DNA of 28,836 nt from JABWBR01 sp036741235 (GTDB taxonomy: Bacteria; Bacteroidota; Bacteroidia; Chitinophagales; Saprospiraceae). A program made the position numbers and the translations under genes. Under the pieces are notes generated by a model. It made no database searches. It was not told where the DNA came from and saw only the letters and a program-made list of their open reading frames with translations. The stretch is from positions 1-28,836 of the forward strand of contig DAINSQ010000046.1 in assembly GCA_036741235.1 (NCBI GenBank). Reading direction: 5' to 3'. Below, piece by piece: positions 7,565 through 15,978 of the stretch (the stretch's first letter is position 1; each line of letters begins with the position of its first letter).

Positions 7565-8587
7565 CTATGCTGTTGTTGCAGCATGCTGCCCTACCAGCCT
7601 GTTAGCCACCAGATAAGCCGCAATTTGTACGGCATTGGTAGCTGCGCCTTTGCGCAGATTGTCGGCCACTACCCAGAGGTTAAGGCCGTTGTCTATTGAT
7701 TCATCGCGGCGGATGCGGCCTACAAAAACCTCGTCGCGATCTTTGGCGAACATCGGCATGGGGTATTGGTAATGCGCGGGGTCGTCGAGCACAATCACCC
7801 CGGGCGTTTCCCTGAGGATATGCTTGATTTCAGCCACATCAAAGGGCTTGGCAAATTCGATATTTACGGATTCGGAGTGGCCGCCGTGGACGGGCACGCG
7901 CACCGCCGTCGCCGTTACGCCTATACTATCGTCGCCGATGATCTTGCGTGTTTCGTTAACGAGTTTCATCTCTTCTTTCGTATAATCATTGTCCAAAAAC
8001 ACGTCGCATTGCGGAATACAGTTCTCAAAAATGGGATAATGATAGGCCATTTCGTCTTTTTGCGGCTCAAAACCCTTTTTCTCCAACTGGTACTGCTTGA
8101 CGGCTTTCATACCCGTGCCGGTAAACGACTGGTATGTAGAAACCACAACGCGGCGGATGTGGTAGCGGCGGTGCAGCGGCGCTAATGCCATCACCATTTG
8201 AATCGTCGAGCAGTTGGGGTTGGCAATGATTTTGTCGTCTGTTGTAAGCAAATGAGCGTTGATTTCCGGCACGACGAGTTTTTTGCCGGGGTCCATGCGC
8301 CATGCCGATGAATTATCAATGACAGTGGCGCCAGCTTCGGCAAACCGCGGCGCCCACTCCAGTGAAGTGCCGCCACCAGCGGAAAACAACGCAATATCGG
8401 GGCGCAGGGCAATGGCTTCTTCCATGCCTACTACCGTGTAATCTTGTCCTTTGAAGGTTACGGTTTTGCCCACCGAGCGCTCGGAAGCTACGGGGATGAA
8501 TGTGGTTACCGGAAATTGGTGTTCTTCCAGCACTTTGCACATGACGCCGCCCACCAGGCCGGTTACGCCAACTACTGCTACTTTCAT
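7565..8587 (-). CDS. asd: Aspartate-semialdehyde dehydrogenase
   Basis: A 340-residue cytoplasmic NADP-dependent enzyme that converts L-aspartyl phosphate to aspartate semialdehyde, the branch point to lysine/diaminopimelate, methionine and threonine. Visible motifs: nucleotide-binding GVTGLVGG at 7-14, SAGGGTS at 69-75, DNSSAWRMD at 91-99, active-site Cys126 in NPNCST, substrate-binding FTGTG at 155-159, and VPVHGGHSE with catalytic His237. The frame stays open 20 codons upstream (to 8647). I chose the ATG at 8585-8587 because the family begins with MKVAVVG and because the -7 box at 8633-8640 lies inside the longer reading. Gene length matches the family. Confidence 0.96.
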   Translation of the reverse strand: MKVAVVGVTGLVGGVMCKVLEEHQFPVTTFIPVASERSVGKTVTFKGQDYTVVGMEEAIALRPDIALFSAGGGTSLEWAPRFAEAGATVIDNSSAWRMDPGKKLVVPEINAHLLTTDDKIIANPNCSTIQMVMALAPLHRRYHIRRVVVSTYQSFTGTGMKAVKQYQLEKKGFEPQKDEMAYHYPIFENCIPQCDVFLDNDYTKEEMKLVNETRKIIGDDSIGVTATAVRVPVHGGHSESVNIEFAKPFDVAEIKHILRETPGVIVLDDPAHYQYPMPMFAKDRDEVFVGRIRRDESIDNGLNLWVVADNLRKGAATNAVQIAAYLVANRLVGQHAATTA

Positions 8588-8632
8588 CAGCGAGTTTTTT
8601 TTAAAATTAAAAAACTGCCAAAATCGGCGGGG

Positions 8633-8640
8633 CAAAGATA
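8633..8640 (-). promoter_or_regulatory. Bacteroidota -7 box for asd
   Basis: The minus strand reads TATCTTTG, an exact TAnnTTTG match, 45 nt before the chosen asd start. No TTG is seen at the standard -33 spacing. Confidence 0.65.
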
Positions 8641-8693
8641 CGCGCATTCTTACTTTATTGCTATCTTCGGCAATAGATAGTTTTTTTGTAACA

Positions 8694-8824
8694 GTTTAGC
8701 GTTAGGGTTTAGTGCTTGCGCAGTTTAGCGTCAGGGGTTGGTTTTCTAAACATACAACTAAACCCTGACGCTAAACCCGCCAAAGGCGCTAAACTACCCG
8801 AGGCGTACCGTGAAATCGCTAAAC
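8694..8824. repeat. Cluster of direct and inverted gtttagcg octamers with a 14-bp hairpin
   Basis: The octamer gtttagcg occurs at 8694-8701 and 8723-8730. Its reverse complement cgctaaac occurs at 8769-8776, 8787-8794 and 8817-8824. The middle pair extends to a perfect 14-bp inverted repeat, gtttagcgtcaggg (8723-8736) with ccctgacgctaaac (8763-8776), around a 26-nt loop. It lies between the divergent genes asd and the lamin-tail protein, so it could be a regulatory site or a mobile palindromic element. Confidence 0.85.
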
Positions 8825-8867
8825 CCTCCTAAACAGCTACATTTTTTAAACCTTAATCCAGAAAGCT

Positions 8868-11459
8868 ATGAAAACGACAATGCTCGTCGCCGGGTTTCTC
8901 CTGGCGGCACAAGGCCTATTGGCCCAACTCACCGACGATTTTTCCGATGGCAATTTTGACCAAAACCCTCCCTGGAGCGGCCATGCCGATAAATTCAGCG
9001 CTGCCGGACAGGTGCTGCAACTGAGCGACGGCGCCCCAATGGCCAACAATACCGCCTATTTGTCGGTGGCGGCGCCTACCGCTTCTTCGGCGCTGACGAC
9101 CTGGGAATTCTACGTTCGCCTCGACTTTGCCCCGTCTACCAGCAATTACGCTCGCTTTTACCTGGCCGCTTCGCAATCCGACCTCTCCGGCGCCCTCAAC
9201 GGCTATTTCGTCAAAATCGGCGGCGTTTCGGGTGATGCCGACGCCCTGGTATTGTGCCGGCAAACCGGCAGCGAAGTTGTCGAGCTGATCGAAGGAGCCC
9301 CCGGCAGCGTCGCCGCCCAGCCCGCCGAGGCGCGCGTGCGCGTGTCGCGAACGCCGGGCGGATTGTGGTCGATGTGGAGCGATACCGGCAACGGCTGGAC
9401 TTTGGAGGGCGAAACGCAGGACGCCACCCACCCCATGGGCCAATACGCCGGCGTTTATTGCCGCTATACCAGCACCCGCAGCCAGCATTTTTTCTTCGAC
9501 GATATGGCTACCGGGCCTTTATATGTCGATAGTGCCCCGCCTCAATTGGTGGAAGTATCGCCGCTCAATGCCTCTCAACTGGCTGTGCGCTTTGACGAGC
9601 CGGTGGCGGCAGCGCACGCGGGCCAACCCGGTTTATATTCCATCAGCCCGGGTATCGGCGCGCCGCTGGCGGCCTTCCTCGATACGGCGAATGCGACCAT
9701 TGTGCTGCTGGATTTACCGCAGCCGATGGCCAACCTGGGCCAATACCAGTTGTCGGTACAAGCCGCCATGGATTTACAAGGCAACCAAAGCGGAATCCAG
9801 ACGCTGGCGTTTGTTTTTATTCAAATAGCCGACCCGCACCCCGGCGACGTGCTGATCAATGAAATCATGGCCGACCCCAGTCCGGCCCTGGTTTTCCCCG
9901 AAGCGGAATACCTGGAATTATTCAACCGCAGCGACAAGGCGTTCAATTTGTCGGATTGGCGGCTTGCGGTCGGCGCCGGTGTGAGAGATCTTCCGGAATA
10001 CCTGTTGCTACCCGGCGCTTATGTATTGCTTTGCGATACCGACGACAGTACTGCGTTTGCCGGCTTCGGCGACGTGCTGGCCATCGATGGTTTGCCGGCG
10101 CTGACCAACGGCGGGGCGGCGGTATCGCTCAGCGACAACGCGGGCCGTGTAATCAGTGCGGTGAATTACAGCGACGACTGGTACGGCGACGACGACAAGG
10201 CCCTGGGCGGCTGGTCGCTGGAACTGGTCAATCCAGAATTGCCCGCCGACTGCCCGGGCAATTGGCGGGCAAGCCAGGCCCCGGCAAGGGGAACGCCCGG
10301 CCAGGTTAATTCGCTCGCGGGCGCCGCTACGGATACTTCGGCGTTGCGGTTGGAGCGCCTGTTTGCGGCAAGCGCTATTGAAATCAGACTTGTTTTTAAT
10401 AAAAATTTGAATCCAGACATCGCAGCCGATGCCGGTCAATATACCCTGGAAGGCGAACCGCCGGTAGCAGAGGCGATTTTTTCAACTGATAATGCCAGAG
10501 AGGTCTCGCTAATACTGACTACTCCATTGGCCTCCGGGCGGGTATACACCCTGCGCATCAGCAGCGAGCTCAGCGATTGCCTGGGCAACCGGCTGCCCGG
10601 CGGTTTTAGCGCCCGGGTAGGATTGCCGGAGCCGCCTGCGGCAGGCGATTTACTGATCAACGAAGTATTGTTTAATCCCCAGACCGGCGGCGAGGATTTT
10701 GTCGAAATATGGAACGTATCGGGCAAAACCATCAACTTGCAGGGGCTGCGGCTGGTCAATGCAGCTACCAACCGCGAAACCGCCGTAGCTGTTGACTACC
10801 TCGTTTTTGCCGGCGAGCCGGCCGTCATTTGCGCCAATCCCGGCGACTTAATATCGCGTTATCACGTGCCCTTTCCCGAGCGGCTTGTAGCGGCGGATTT
10901 GCCCACGCTGGAGGATAAATCGGGCAACATCACCCTCCGCCTGGGGTTGCTTGCCATTGACTCTTTCGACTATAACGAGGACATGCATCATCCGCTGCTG
11001 GCATTTAAAGACGGTGTTTCGCTGGAGCGGCTTTCGGCTGCGTTGCCTACCAACGAGTCCGCCAACTGGCATTCTGCGTCGGGTACGGCGGGTTTTGCCA
11101 CGCCGACCTACGACAACTCGCAGCGCCTCGCCGCCGCCTTGCCTACCGAGGGATCGCTGCAGTTGGTCAACGACCGCTTTTCGCCCGACGGCGACGGCTG
11201 GGAGGATGTGTTGCTGGTACAGTTTTATGCCGACAGGCCGGGTTATGTCATCAATATGCACGTCTTCGACGCCCAGGGCCGCCCTGTAGCAGCCCTGGCG
11301 CGAAACGAACTGCTGGGCGCCGAAGCTTTCTTCAACTGGAACGGCGTGGACAACCGGGGCGGACCGGCGCCTGTGGGCATTTATATCGTTTGGGCCCAAT
11401 GGTTTACTCCTGACGGCAAGGTGGAGGCTGATAAAAAGACTTGTGTGCTGGCAAGGTGA
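8868..11459 (+). CDS. Secreted lamin-tail-domain (LTD) protein with FlgD/CHU-C-like C-terminus
   Basis: An 863-residue exported protein. Residues 1-19 form a signal peptide (cleavage probably LLA|Q). An N-terminal beta-sandwich, laminin-G or LamG-like by appearance, covers about 22-220. An SbsA-type Ig-like domain follows at about 222-318 (PPQLVEVSPLNASQLAVRF). The first lamin-tail domain covers about 325-480 (GDVLINEIMADPS...EYLELFN). A second Ig-like domain covers about 490-588, and a second lamin-tail domain about 592-760 (GDLLINEVLFNP). The C-terminal module, about 765-863, has FSPDGDG...FNWNGVDNRGGPAPVGIY, typical of the FlgD-like/gliding-type ends of Bacteroidota secreted proteins, probably recognised by T9SS. 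Role unknown; a cell-surface or matrix protein is likely. The GC-rich coding sequence is typical for the window. Confidence 0.85.
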   Translation: MKTTMLVAGFLLAAQGLLAQLTDDFSDGNFDQNPPWSGHADKFSAAGQVLQLSDGAPMANNTAYLSVAAPTASSALTTWEFYVRLDFAPSTSNYARFYLAASQSDLSGALNGYFVKIGGVSGDADALVLCRQTGSEVVELIEGAPGSVAAQPAEARVRVSRTPGGLWSMWSDTGNGWTLEGETQDATHPMGQYAGVYCRYTSTRSQHFFFDDMATGPLYVDSAPPQLVEVSPLNASQLAVRFDEPVAAAHAGQPGLYSISPGIGAPLAAFLDTANATIVLLDLPQPMANLGQYQLSVQAAMDLQGNQSGIQTLAFVFIQIADPHPGDVLINEIMADPSPALVFPEAEYLELFNRSDKAFNLSDWRLAVGAGVRDLPEYLLLPGAYVLLCDTDDSTAFAGFGDVLAIDGLPALTNGGAAVSLSDNAGRVISAVNYSDDWYGDDDKALGGWSLELVNPELPADCPGNWRASQAPARGTPGQVNSLAGAATDTSALRLERLFAASAIEIRLVFNKNLNPDIAADAGQYTLEGEPPVAEAIFSTDNAREVSLILTTPLASGRVYTLRISSELSDCLGNRLPGGFSARVGLPEPPAAGDLLINEVLFNPQTGGEDFVEIWNVSGKTINLQGLRLVNAATNRETAVAVDYLVFAGEPAVICANPGDLISRYHVPFPERLVAADLPTLEDKSGNITLRLGLLAIDSFDYNEDMHHPLLAFKDGVSLERLSAALPTNESANWHSASGTAGFATPTYDNSQRLAAALPTEGSLQLVNDRFSPDGDGWEDVLLVQFYADRPGYVINMHVFDAQGRPVAALARNELLGAEAFFNWNGVDNRGGPAPVGIYIVWAQWFTPDGKVEADKKTCVLAR

Positions 11460-11640
11460 TGTGCTGATGCGAACGAAGTGAGTCCCGTACCGACTGCAAG
11501 GAGGTCGGGATGCTGATGTGCTGATGTGCTGATAATTAATTTGTTTATGGGTTTAGAAAATATAAACCCATAAACATATAAACTGTCACCCTGTCACCAC
11601 CGAGGCGGTGAACGGTAAACGTTCACCCTACGTGGTCGTC
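11460..11640. other. Spacer with hairpins and degenerate gtgctgat / gtcacc repeats
   Basis: This holds several copies of gtgctgat between 11459 and 11533. A small inverted element (cccgtaccgac then gtcggga) lies near 11483-11511, and a second inverted repeat (gtgaacg then cgttcac) near 11608-11626. Several gtcacc copies lie between 11585 and 11650. No gene is seen. Confidence 0.55.
11544..11574 (+). terminator. Perfect 12-bp stem, possible terminator of the LTD gene
   Basis: tttatgggttta (11544-11555) is the exact reverse complement of taaacccataaa (11563-11574), with a 7-nt loop. It lies about 85 nt after the LTD stop. It lacks a T-run on the plus strand and is AT-rich, so its terminator role is uncertain. 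Confidence 0.45.
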
Positions 11641-11660
11641 ACCTTGTCACCCAATTTTCC

Positions 11661-11668
11661 TATCTTTG
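11661..11668 (+). promoter_or_regulatory. Bacteroidota -7 box directly before ruvX
   Basis: TATCTTTG is an exact TAnnTTTG match ending 4 nt before the ruvX ATG (11673). Transcription would start at or within a few nucleotides of the start codon, implying a leaderless or nearly leaderless mRNA. A TTG at 11644-11646 is only 14 nt upstream, which is shorter than usual. Confidence 0.6.
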
Positions 11669-11672
11669 CGGC

Positions 11673-12086
11673 ATGTCGCGAATACTAGCCATTGACTACG
11701 GCACCAAACGCACGGGTATTGCGGTGAGCGATCCTTTGCAACTAATTGCGGGGGGGCTTGAAACCGTTTCCACGGCTGAATTGTTTCAGTACCTGGACAA
11801 CTATTTGTCACAGGAAGAAGTGACGACCATCGTAGTGGGAGAGCCGCTGCATCCCGACGGGCAGCCGGCACAGATTGCCCACCTGGTAGTGGGTTTTGTG
11901 CGGCAATTGCGGAAAAAATACCCGCACATTGAAATTGTAACCTGGGACGAGCGCTACACTTCCGAAGAAGCCAAGCGCATCATTCTGCAAAGCGGAGTTG
12001 GCAAAAAAAAGCGGCAGGACAAGTCGCTGGTCGACAAGATAAGCGCGGTGCTCATTTTACAAGATTACATGGAAAGCAAACGTTAA
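11673..12086 (+). CDS. ruvX: Putative pre-16S rRNA nuclease / Holliday junction resolvase (YqgF family)
   Basis: A 137-residue RNase H-fold protein of usual family length (about 138). Motifs: LAIDYGTKRTGIAVSD at 5-20 with metal-binding Asp8, IVVGEPLHPDG at 53-63, VTWDERYTSEEAKRI at 89-103, and DKISAVLILQDYM at 121-133 with Asp121. In E. coli, YqgF completes 5' maturation of 16S rRNA; resolvase activity is proposed from the fold. It is followed after 8 bp by def, so the two are probably one operon linked by translation. The start is chosen by the family N-terminus. A -7 box lies immediately upstream. Confidence 0.93.
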   Translation: MSRILAIDYGTKRTGIAVSDPLQLIAGGLETVSTAELFQYLDNYLSQEEVTTIVVGEPLHPDGQPAQIAHLVVGFVRQLRKKYPHIEIVTWDERYTSEEAKRIILQSGVGKKKRQDKSLVDKISAVLILQDYMESKR

Positions 12087-12094
12087 ATACCAAT

Positions 12095-12652
12095 ATGATT
12101 CTGCCTATTTACGCTTATGGCCAACCGGTACTTAAAAAAGAAGCGCAGCCGATTGACCGCAACCACCCCGGCCTGGAGCAATTGATAGCCGATATGTGGG
12201 AAACTATGTACCACGCCGAAGGCGTAGGATTGGCGGCGCCGCAGGTGGGGCATTCTATCCGGCTTTTTGTTATCGATACCGCACAGATGATGAAAGAAGG
12301 CAGCGACCTCGTGGGCTTCAAAAAAGTATTTATCAACGCCGAAATCATCGACGAAGAAGGCGACCCCTGGGAATACGAGGAAGGCTGCCTGAGCATTCCG
12401 GATATCAGAGGCGACGTAGCCCGCCAGCCCCGTGTGCGGCTGCAGTACCTCGATGAAAATTTCCTGCCGCACGACGAAGTGTTCGACGGCATCAACGCCC
12501 GCGTCATTCAGCACGAATACGACCACATCGACGGCATATTATTCGTAGAGCACCTCAAACCCCTCAAGCGGCGGCTGATCCAGCGAAAACTGGATGCCAT
12601 CAAAGCCGGCAAAGTACAGGCCGACTACCGCCTCAAGTTTGCCATCAGGTAG
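12095..12652 (+). CDS. def: Peptide deformylase
   Basis: A 185-residue metalloenzyme that removes the formyl group from the N-terminal methionine of nascent proteins in the cytoplasm. All three signature motifs are intact: GVGLAAPQ at 43-50, EGCLS at 96-100 with metal ligand Cys98, and HEYDH at 140-144 with both His ligands and the catalytic Glu. Length is normal for a type I enzyme. It lies 8 bp after ruvX. Its 3' end overlaps the end of the opposite-strand SET gene by 8 bp. Confidence 0.96.
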   Translation: MILPIYAYGQPVLKKEAQPIDRNHPGLEQLIADMWETMYHAEGVGLAAPQVGHSIRLFVIDTAQMMKEGSDLVGFKKVFINAEIIDEEGDPWEYEEGCLSIPDIRGDVARQPRVRLQYLDENFLPHDEVFDGINARVIQHEYDHIDGILFVEHLKPLKRRLIQRKLDAIKAGKVQADYRLKFAIR

Positions 12653-13091
12653 GCCAGCGCATCGCATCGAGCGCTGGGGCCCAGGGACAAAACTCGTATT
12701 CGTCGTAGTCTTCTACGATCTCTTCCCCTTGCTTGATATCCCGCAATGCTATCGACACCAGCGGATAGGCGTCGATGGGCGTATGCGAGTTGGGCGTTTT
12801 TGAGTGGTTGACATACCTCACATTGTCGAGGCACAACACCAGCGCATCAATTTGCGGCGCATAATAAGAATAGGTGGCCAGCACCTCCCAAAACCGGGTT
12901 TTCAACTCAGATTCGCCCGACAACAGGAAATTGTCGTATTGATCGCGGTGCAGGAGCAACACGTTTTTGCCTTCTTCGCCCTTCCACCAAATCGTGCCTT
13001 TGGGGATATCCCGTTTGGCGAAAAGTCCCAGCCCGTGAATTCCGCTTTCTTTTACTTCTGTAAATTCAAAAGCCATTGAAATTGACGACAT
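12645..13091 (-). CDS. Small SET-domain protein, putative protein-lysine methyltransferase
   Basis: A 148-residue protein consisting of a SET domain only. The opening motif GIHGLGLFAKRDIPKGT lies at 17-33. The AdoMet-binding/active-site NHS lies at 95-97 within VRYVNHSKTPNS, and the closing GEEIVEDYD at 122-130 provides the catalytic-type Tyr. There are no pre-SET cysteines and no cysteine-rich post-SET. Bacterial SET proteins methylate lysines of ribosomal, chromatin-like or host proteins; the substrate here is unknown. Translation could also begin at Met6 (13076). A TAGCTTTG -7 box lies at 13131-13138. It converges on def with an 8-bp overlap. Confidence 0.82.
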   Translation of the reverse strand: MSSISMAFEFTEVKESGIHGLGLFAKRDIPKGTIWWKGEEGKNVLLLHRDQYDNFLLSGESELKTRFWEVLATYSYYAPQIDALVLCLDNVRYVNHSKTPNSHTPIDAYPLVSIALRDIKQGEEIVEDYDEYEFCPWAPALDAMRWPT

Positions 13092-13130
13092 GTATTGATT
13101 TCAATTAACAATTCAATAAAAAAACGACGC

Positions 13131-13138
13131 CAAAGCTA
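13131..13138 (-). promoter_or_regulatory. Bacteroidota -7 box for the SET gene
   Basis: The minus strand reads TAGCTTTG, an exact TAnnTTTG match, 40 nt before the first possible start codon. The nearest upstream TTG is about 25 nt away, so the -33 box is unclear. Confidence 0.55.
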
Positions 13139-13438
13139 TCAAACTTTGCACATTCATTTTTGCCAAAAAATTGCTAATAAGCAAATTATGCTTGCTAATA
13201 TTGTGTCTTTCCCACAAAACGGCCTTAGAGCTTGTTTGGACATTTGTCAATTGACTTCGTCGAATCTTCGATTTGGCTGCAAGCGGAGAATTTTATTTTA
13301 TGCATCGTTGAATTTTTTCGCCGGATTACCCGTATCCGACTGCAAAATTCGCCTCGCCTAAAACAAAATTCTCTCACTTTCGCTCAATCACAAAAATCCA
13401 AACAAACTCTTAACAATCACCAAAATAAGCAAACCGAC
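13139..13438. other. AT-rich leader region before the M14 peptidase gene
   Basis: A 300-nt stretch between divergent genes. It contains ttgctaat twice (13171-13178 and 13193-13200) and a small inverted repeat, aagca-aatta-tgctt (13179-13193). The peptidase frame is open back to 13232, but the translation there is unlike a signal peptide or known domain and is AT-rich, so it is treated as untranslated. No RNA gene is recognised. Confidence 0.5.
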
Positions 13439-15970
13439 ATGCGCAAAAAGAGCTGGTTATTCCTGGCTTTGTTGCTCACAGGCGCAACAGCCATGGCACA
13501 ACTGCAAACACCCGATCAATTTCTGCCGCACCGCTGGGGGGAGACCTTCACCCCTCACGACATGCTGGTAGACTACATGGAACACGTAGCGGCCAACAGT
13601 CCTATCGTGCGTTTAACCCGTTACGGCCTGACCAACCAGAAACGCCCGCTGTTGCTATTGGCTATTTCTTCACCCGAAAATATGGCCCGGTTGGAGGCCA
13701 TCCGGCAGAACAACCTGCGCCGCGCGGGCCTGCTCGACGGCAAACCCGACCCTGCCCTCGACGTAGCTATCGTGTGGCTTAGTTTCAGCGTTCACGGCAA
13801 CGAAGCCGCCGGTTCGGAGGCTTCCATGCAGGTGGTTTACGACCTGGTCAACCCCGGCAATGCCAAAACCGCCGCCTGGCTGAAAAACACGGTTGTACTC
13901 ATCGACCCCTCGCTCAACCCCGACGGCTACTCGCGTTATACCCACTGGTACCGCAACGTAGCCAACCTCAAACCCGACCCCAACCCATACGCCCGCGAGC
14001 ACCGCGAGCCCTGGCCCGGCGGCAGGGTCAACCACTATATGTTTGACCTCAACCGCGACTGGGCCTGGCAAACGCAGATCGAATCGCAGCAGCGCATCAA
14101 AATATACTACGAATGGATGCCCCACGTGCATGCCGATTTGCACGAACAGTTTTACAACAACCCCTATTATTTTGCGCCGGCGGCGCAACCCTACCACAAA
14201 TACATCACGCCCTGGCAGCGCGATTTCCAGGTACAAATCGGCAAAAACCACGCCCGCTATTTCGATGCCAACGGCTGGCTGTATTTCACCCGCGAGGTAT
14301 TCGACCTGTTTTATCCCAGCTACGGCGATACCCACCCCACTTTCAACGGCTCCATCGGCATGACCTATGAGCAGGGCGGGCATAGCCGTGCCGGTCGATC
14401 GATCCTGATGCACAATGCCGATACCCTTACGCTGAAGGACCGGGTAACGCACCACCACACCACCGCCCTGTCGACAGTCGAAATAGCTTCGATGAATGCT
14501 GCACAGGTGGTCAAAAACTTCGAAGACTTTTTCACCAAATCGCGCAACAACCCGCCGGGGGTTTACAAAACCTACATCGTCAAAGGCAGCAACCCCCGCG
14601 GCAAGTTACTGGGACTGTGCGAGTTGCTCAGGAAAAATGGTATAGTATACGGCAAAGCAGAAAGCGCCGTATCGGTAAAAGCCCACGATTACCAGACGGG
14701 CAAAGAAACAACCGTAAAAATCGAACCCAACGACCTCGTTATCAGTGCCTATCAGCCGCGCGCCGTCCTCACGCAGGTTCTGCTCGATCCAATTTCGGAG
14801 CTAGTGGACTCCAATACCTACGACATCACCGCGTGGTCGCTGCCCTATGCCCACGGCCTGGAAAGCTATGCCACTACGCAGCGCGTGAATGTTACGGCGG
14901 GTTACGACATTGCCGCGCCGGCAGCAATAACCGCCGGCAGCAAGCCCTACGCCTACCTGGCCACCTGGAAAGCCATGAATAACGCCCGCTTCCTGGCTGA
15001 AATACTTCAAAAAGGCATTGTAGCGCGTTTTGCCAGTTCGCCGTTCAGGCTTGAAGGAAAGTCATACCCTGCCGGCACAGTCGTAATTACCCGTGCCGAC
15101 AACCGCAAAAACGACCAGTTTGACCAAATCGTACAAAGCGCCGCAGGCGCATTTCAGCAGGAAATAACCGCCGCGTCTACCGGTTTTGCCGACAGCGGCC
15201 GCGACCTCGGCTCGGACGCCATGACGCTCATACACGCGCCCAAAGTAGCCGTATTATCGGGTGAAAGTACTTTTGACAACGAATTCGGGCAGGTGTGGTA
15301 CTATTTTGAACAAGACCTGCGCTATCCGCTCAGCATTTTTGATGCCGACGAACTGGGCCGGCTCGACCTTAGCGACTACAACGTGCTGGTGATGCCCGAA
15401 GGGCAATACGACTTCAACGACGCTACCCTCGACAAGCTCAATAGCTGGATCAACAAAGGGGGCCGGCTCATCGCAATAGGTTATGCCAACGCTTCGCTGG
15501 AAGACAAAAAGGGATTCAGCCTCACTACCTATGCAACCGAAGACGCCAAATCCAGCGCCAACAAAGCTCGCGACGAAGATTTACTCGCTCGCCGGCTGAT
15601 GCGCCACGAAGACCACTCCCGCGACTGGCTGTCGTCTTCCAACCCAGGTTCTATTTTCAAATTGCGCCTCGATAATAGCCATCCCCTGGGTTATGGTTTG
15701 CCCGATTATTATTTTTCGCTAAAAACCAACAACTTACACTACCAACACTTGAAGGGTGTATCCAATGTAGGTACCGTCGGCGACGAACCGATGATCTCCG
15801 GGTTCATTGGTTCAAAAGCAAGGGCCGAGCAGAAAAACACGACCGTTTTCGGTGTTGAGCAAAAAGGGGGAGGCGCCGTCATCTATATGATTGACAACCC
15901 ATTGTTCAGAGGCTTTTGGGAAAATGGCAAATTGCTGTTTTCAAATGCTGTATTTTTTGCCGGACGATAA
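13439..15970 (+). CDS. Secreted M14-family zinc carboxypeptidase with C-terminal GATase1-like domain
   Basis: An 843-residue exported protein. The ATG at 13439 gives a signal peptide, MRKKSWLFLALLLTGATAMAQ, which sets the start. The peptidase domain (about 30-400) has zinc ligands His119 and Glu122 (HGNE), the LNPDGYSR motif, the third ligand His235 (DLHEQ), and a catalytic-type Glu311 in TYEQGG. Residues about 602-690 (KVAVLSGES...VLVMPEGQY...GGRLIAIGY) resemble class I glutamine amidotransferase/DJ-1 folds, a combination known for M14 proteins of Bacteroidota. No obvious T9SS tail is seen. It probably digests peptides in the periplasm or outside the cell. A deformylase-like gene follows after 8 bp. 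Confidence 0.9.
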   Translation: MRKKSWLFLALLLTGATAMAQLQTPDQFLPHRWGETFTPHDMLVDYMEHVAANSPIVRLTRYGLTNQKRPLLLLAISSPENMARLEAIRQNNLRRAGLLDGKPDPALDVAIVWLSFSVHGNEAAGSEASMQVVYDLVNPGNAKTAAWLKNTVVLIDPSLNPDGYSRYTHWYRNVANLKPDPNPYAREHREPWPGGRVNHYMFDLNRDWAWQTQIESQQRIKIYYEWMPHVHADLHEQFYNNPYYFAPAAQPYHKYITPWQRDFQVQIGKNHARYFDANGWLYFTREVFDLFYPSYGDTHPTFNGSIGMTYEQGGHSRAGRSILMHNADTLTLKDRVTHHHTTALSTVEIASMNAAQVVKNFEDFFTKSRNNPPGVYKTYIVKGSNPRGKLLGLCELLRKNGIVYGKAESAVSVKAHDYQTGKETTVKIEPNDLVISAYQPRAVLTQVLLDPISELVDSNTYDITAWSLPYAHGLESYATTQRVNVTAGYDIAAPAAITAGSKPYAYLATWKAMNNARFLAEILQKGIVARFASSPFRLEGKSYPAGTVVITRADNRKNDQFDQIVQSAAGAFQQEITAASTGFADSGRDLGSDAMTLIHAPKVAVLSGESTFDNEFGQVWYYFEQDLRYPLSIFDADELGRLDLSDYNVLVMPEGQYDFNDATLDKLNSWINKGGRLIAIGYANASLEDKKGFSLTTYATEDAKSSANKARDEDLLARRLMRHEDHSRDWLSSSNPGSIFKLRLDNSHPLGYGLPDYYFSLKTNNLHYQHLKGVSNVGTVGDEPMISGFIGSKARAEQKNTTVFGVEQKGGGAVIYMIDNPLFRGFWENGKLLFSNAVFFAGR

Positions 15971-15978
15971 CTGAAAGT

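Noticed and set aside
8588..8647. Longer N-terminus for asd
   Set aside because: It contains the -7 promoter box and adds residues before the conserved MKVAVVG opening.
13232..13438. Upstream extension of the M14 peptidase frame by 69 codons
   Set aside because: It would bury the clear signal peptide that starts at 13439, and the added residues look like random translation of AT-rich DNA.
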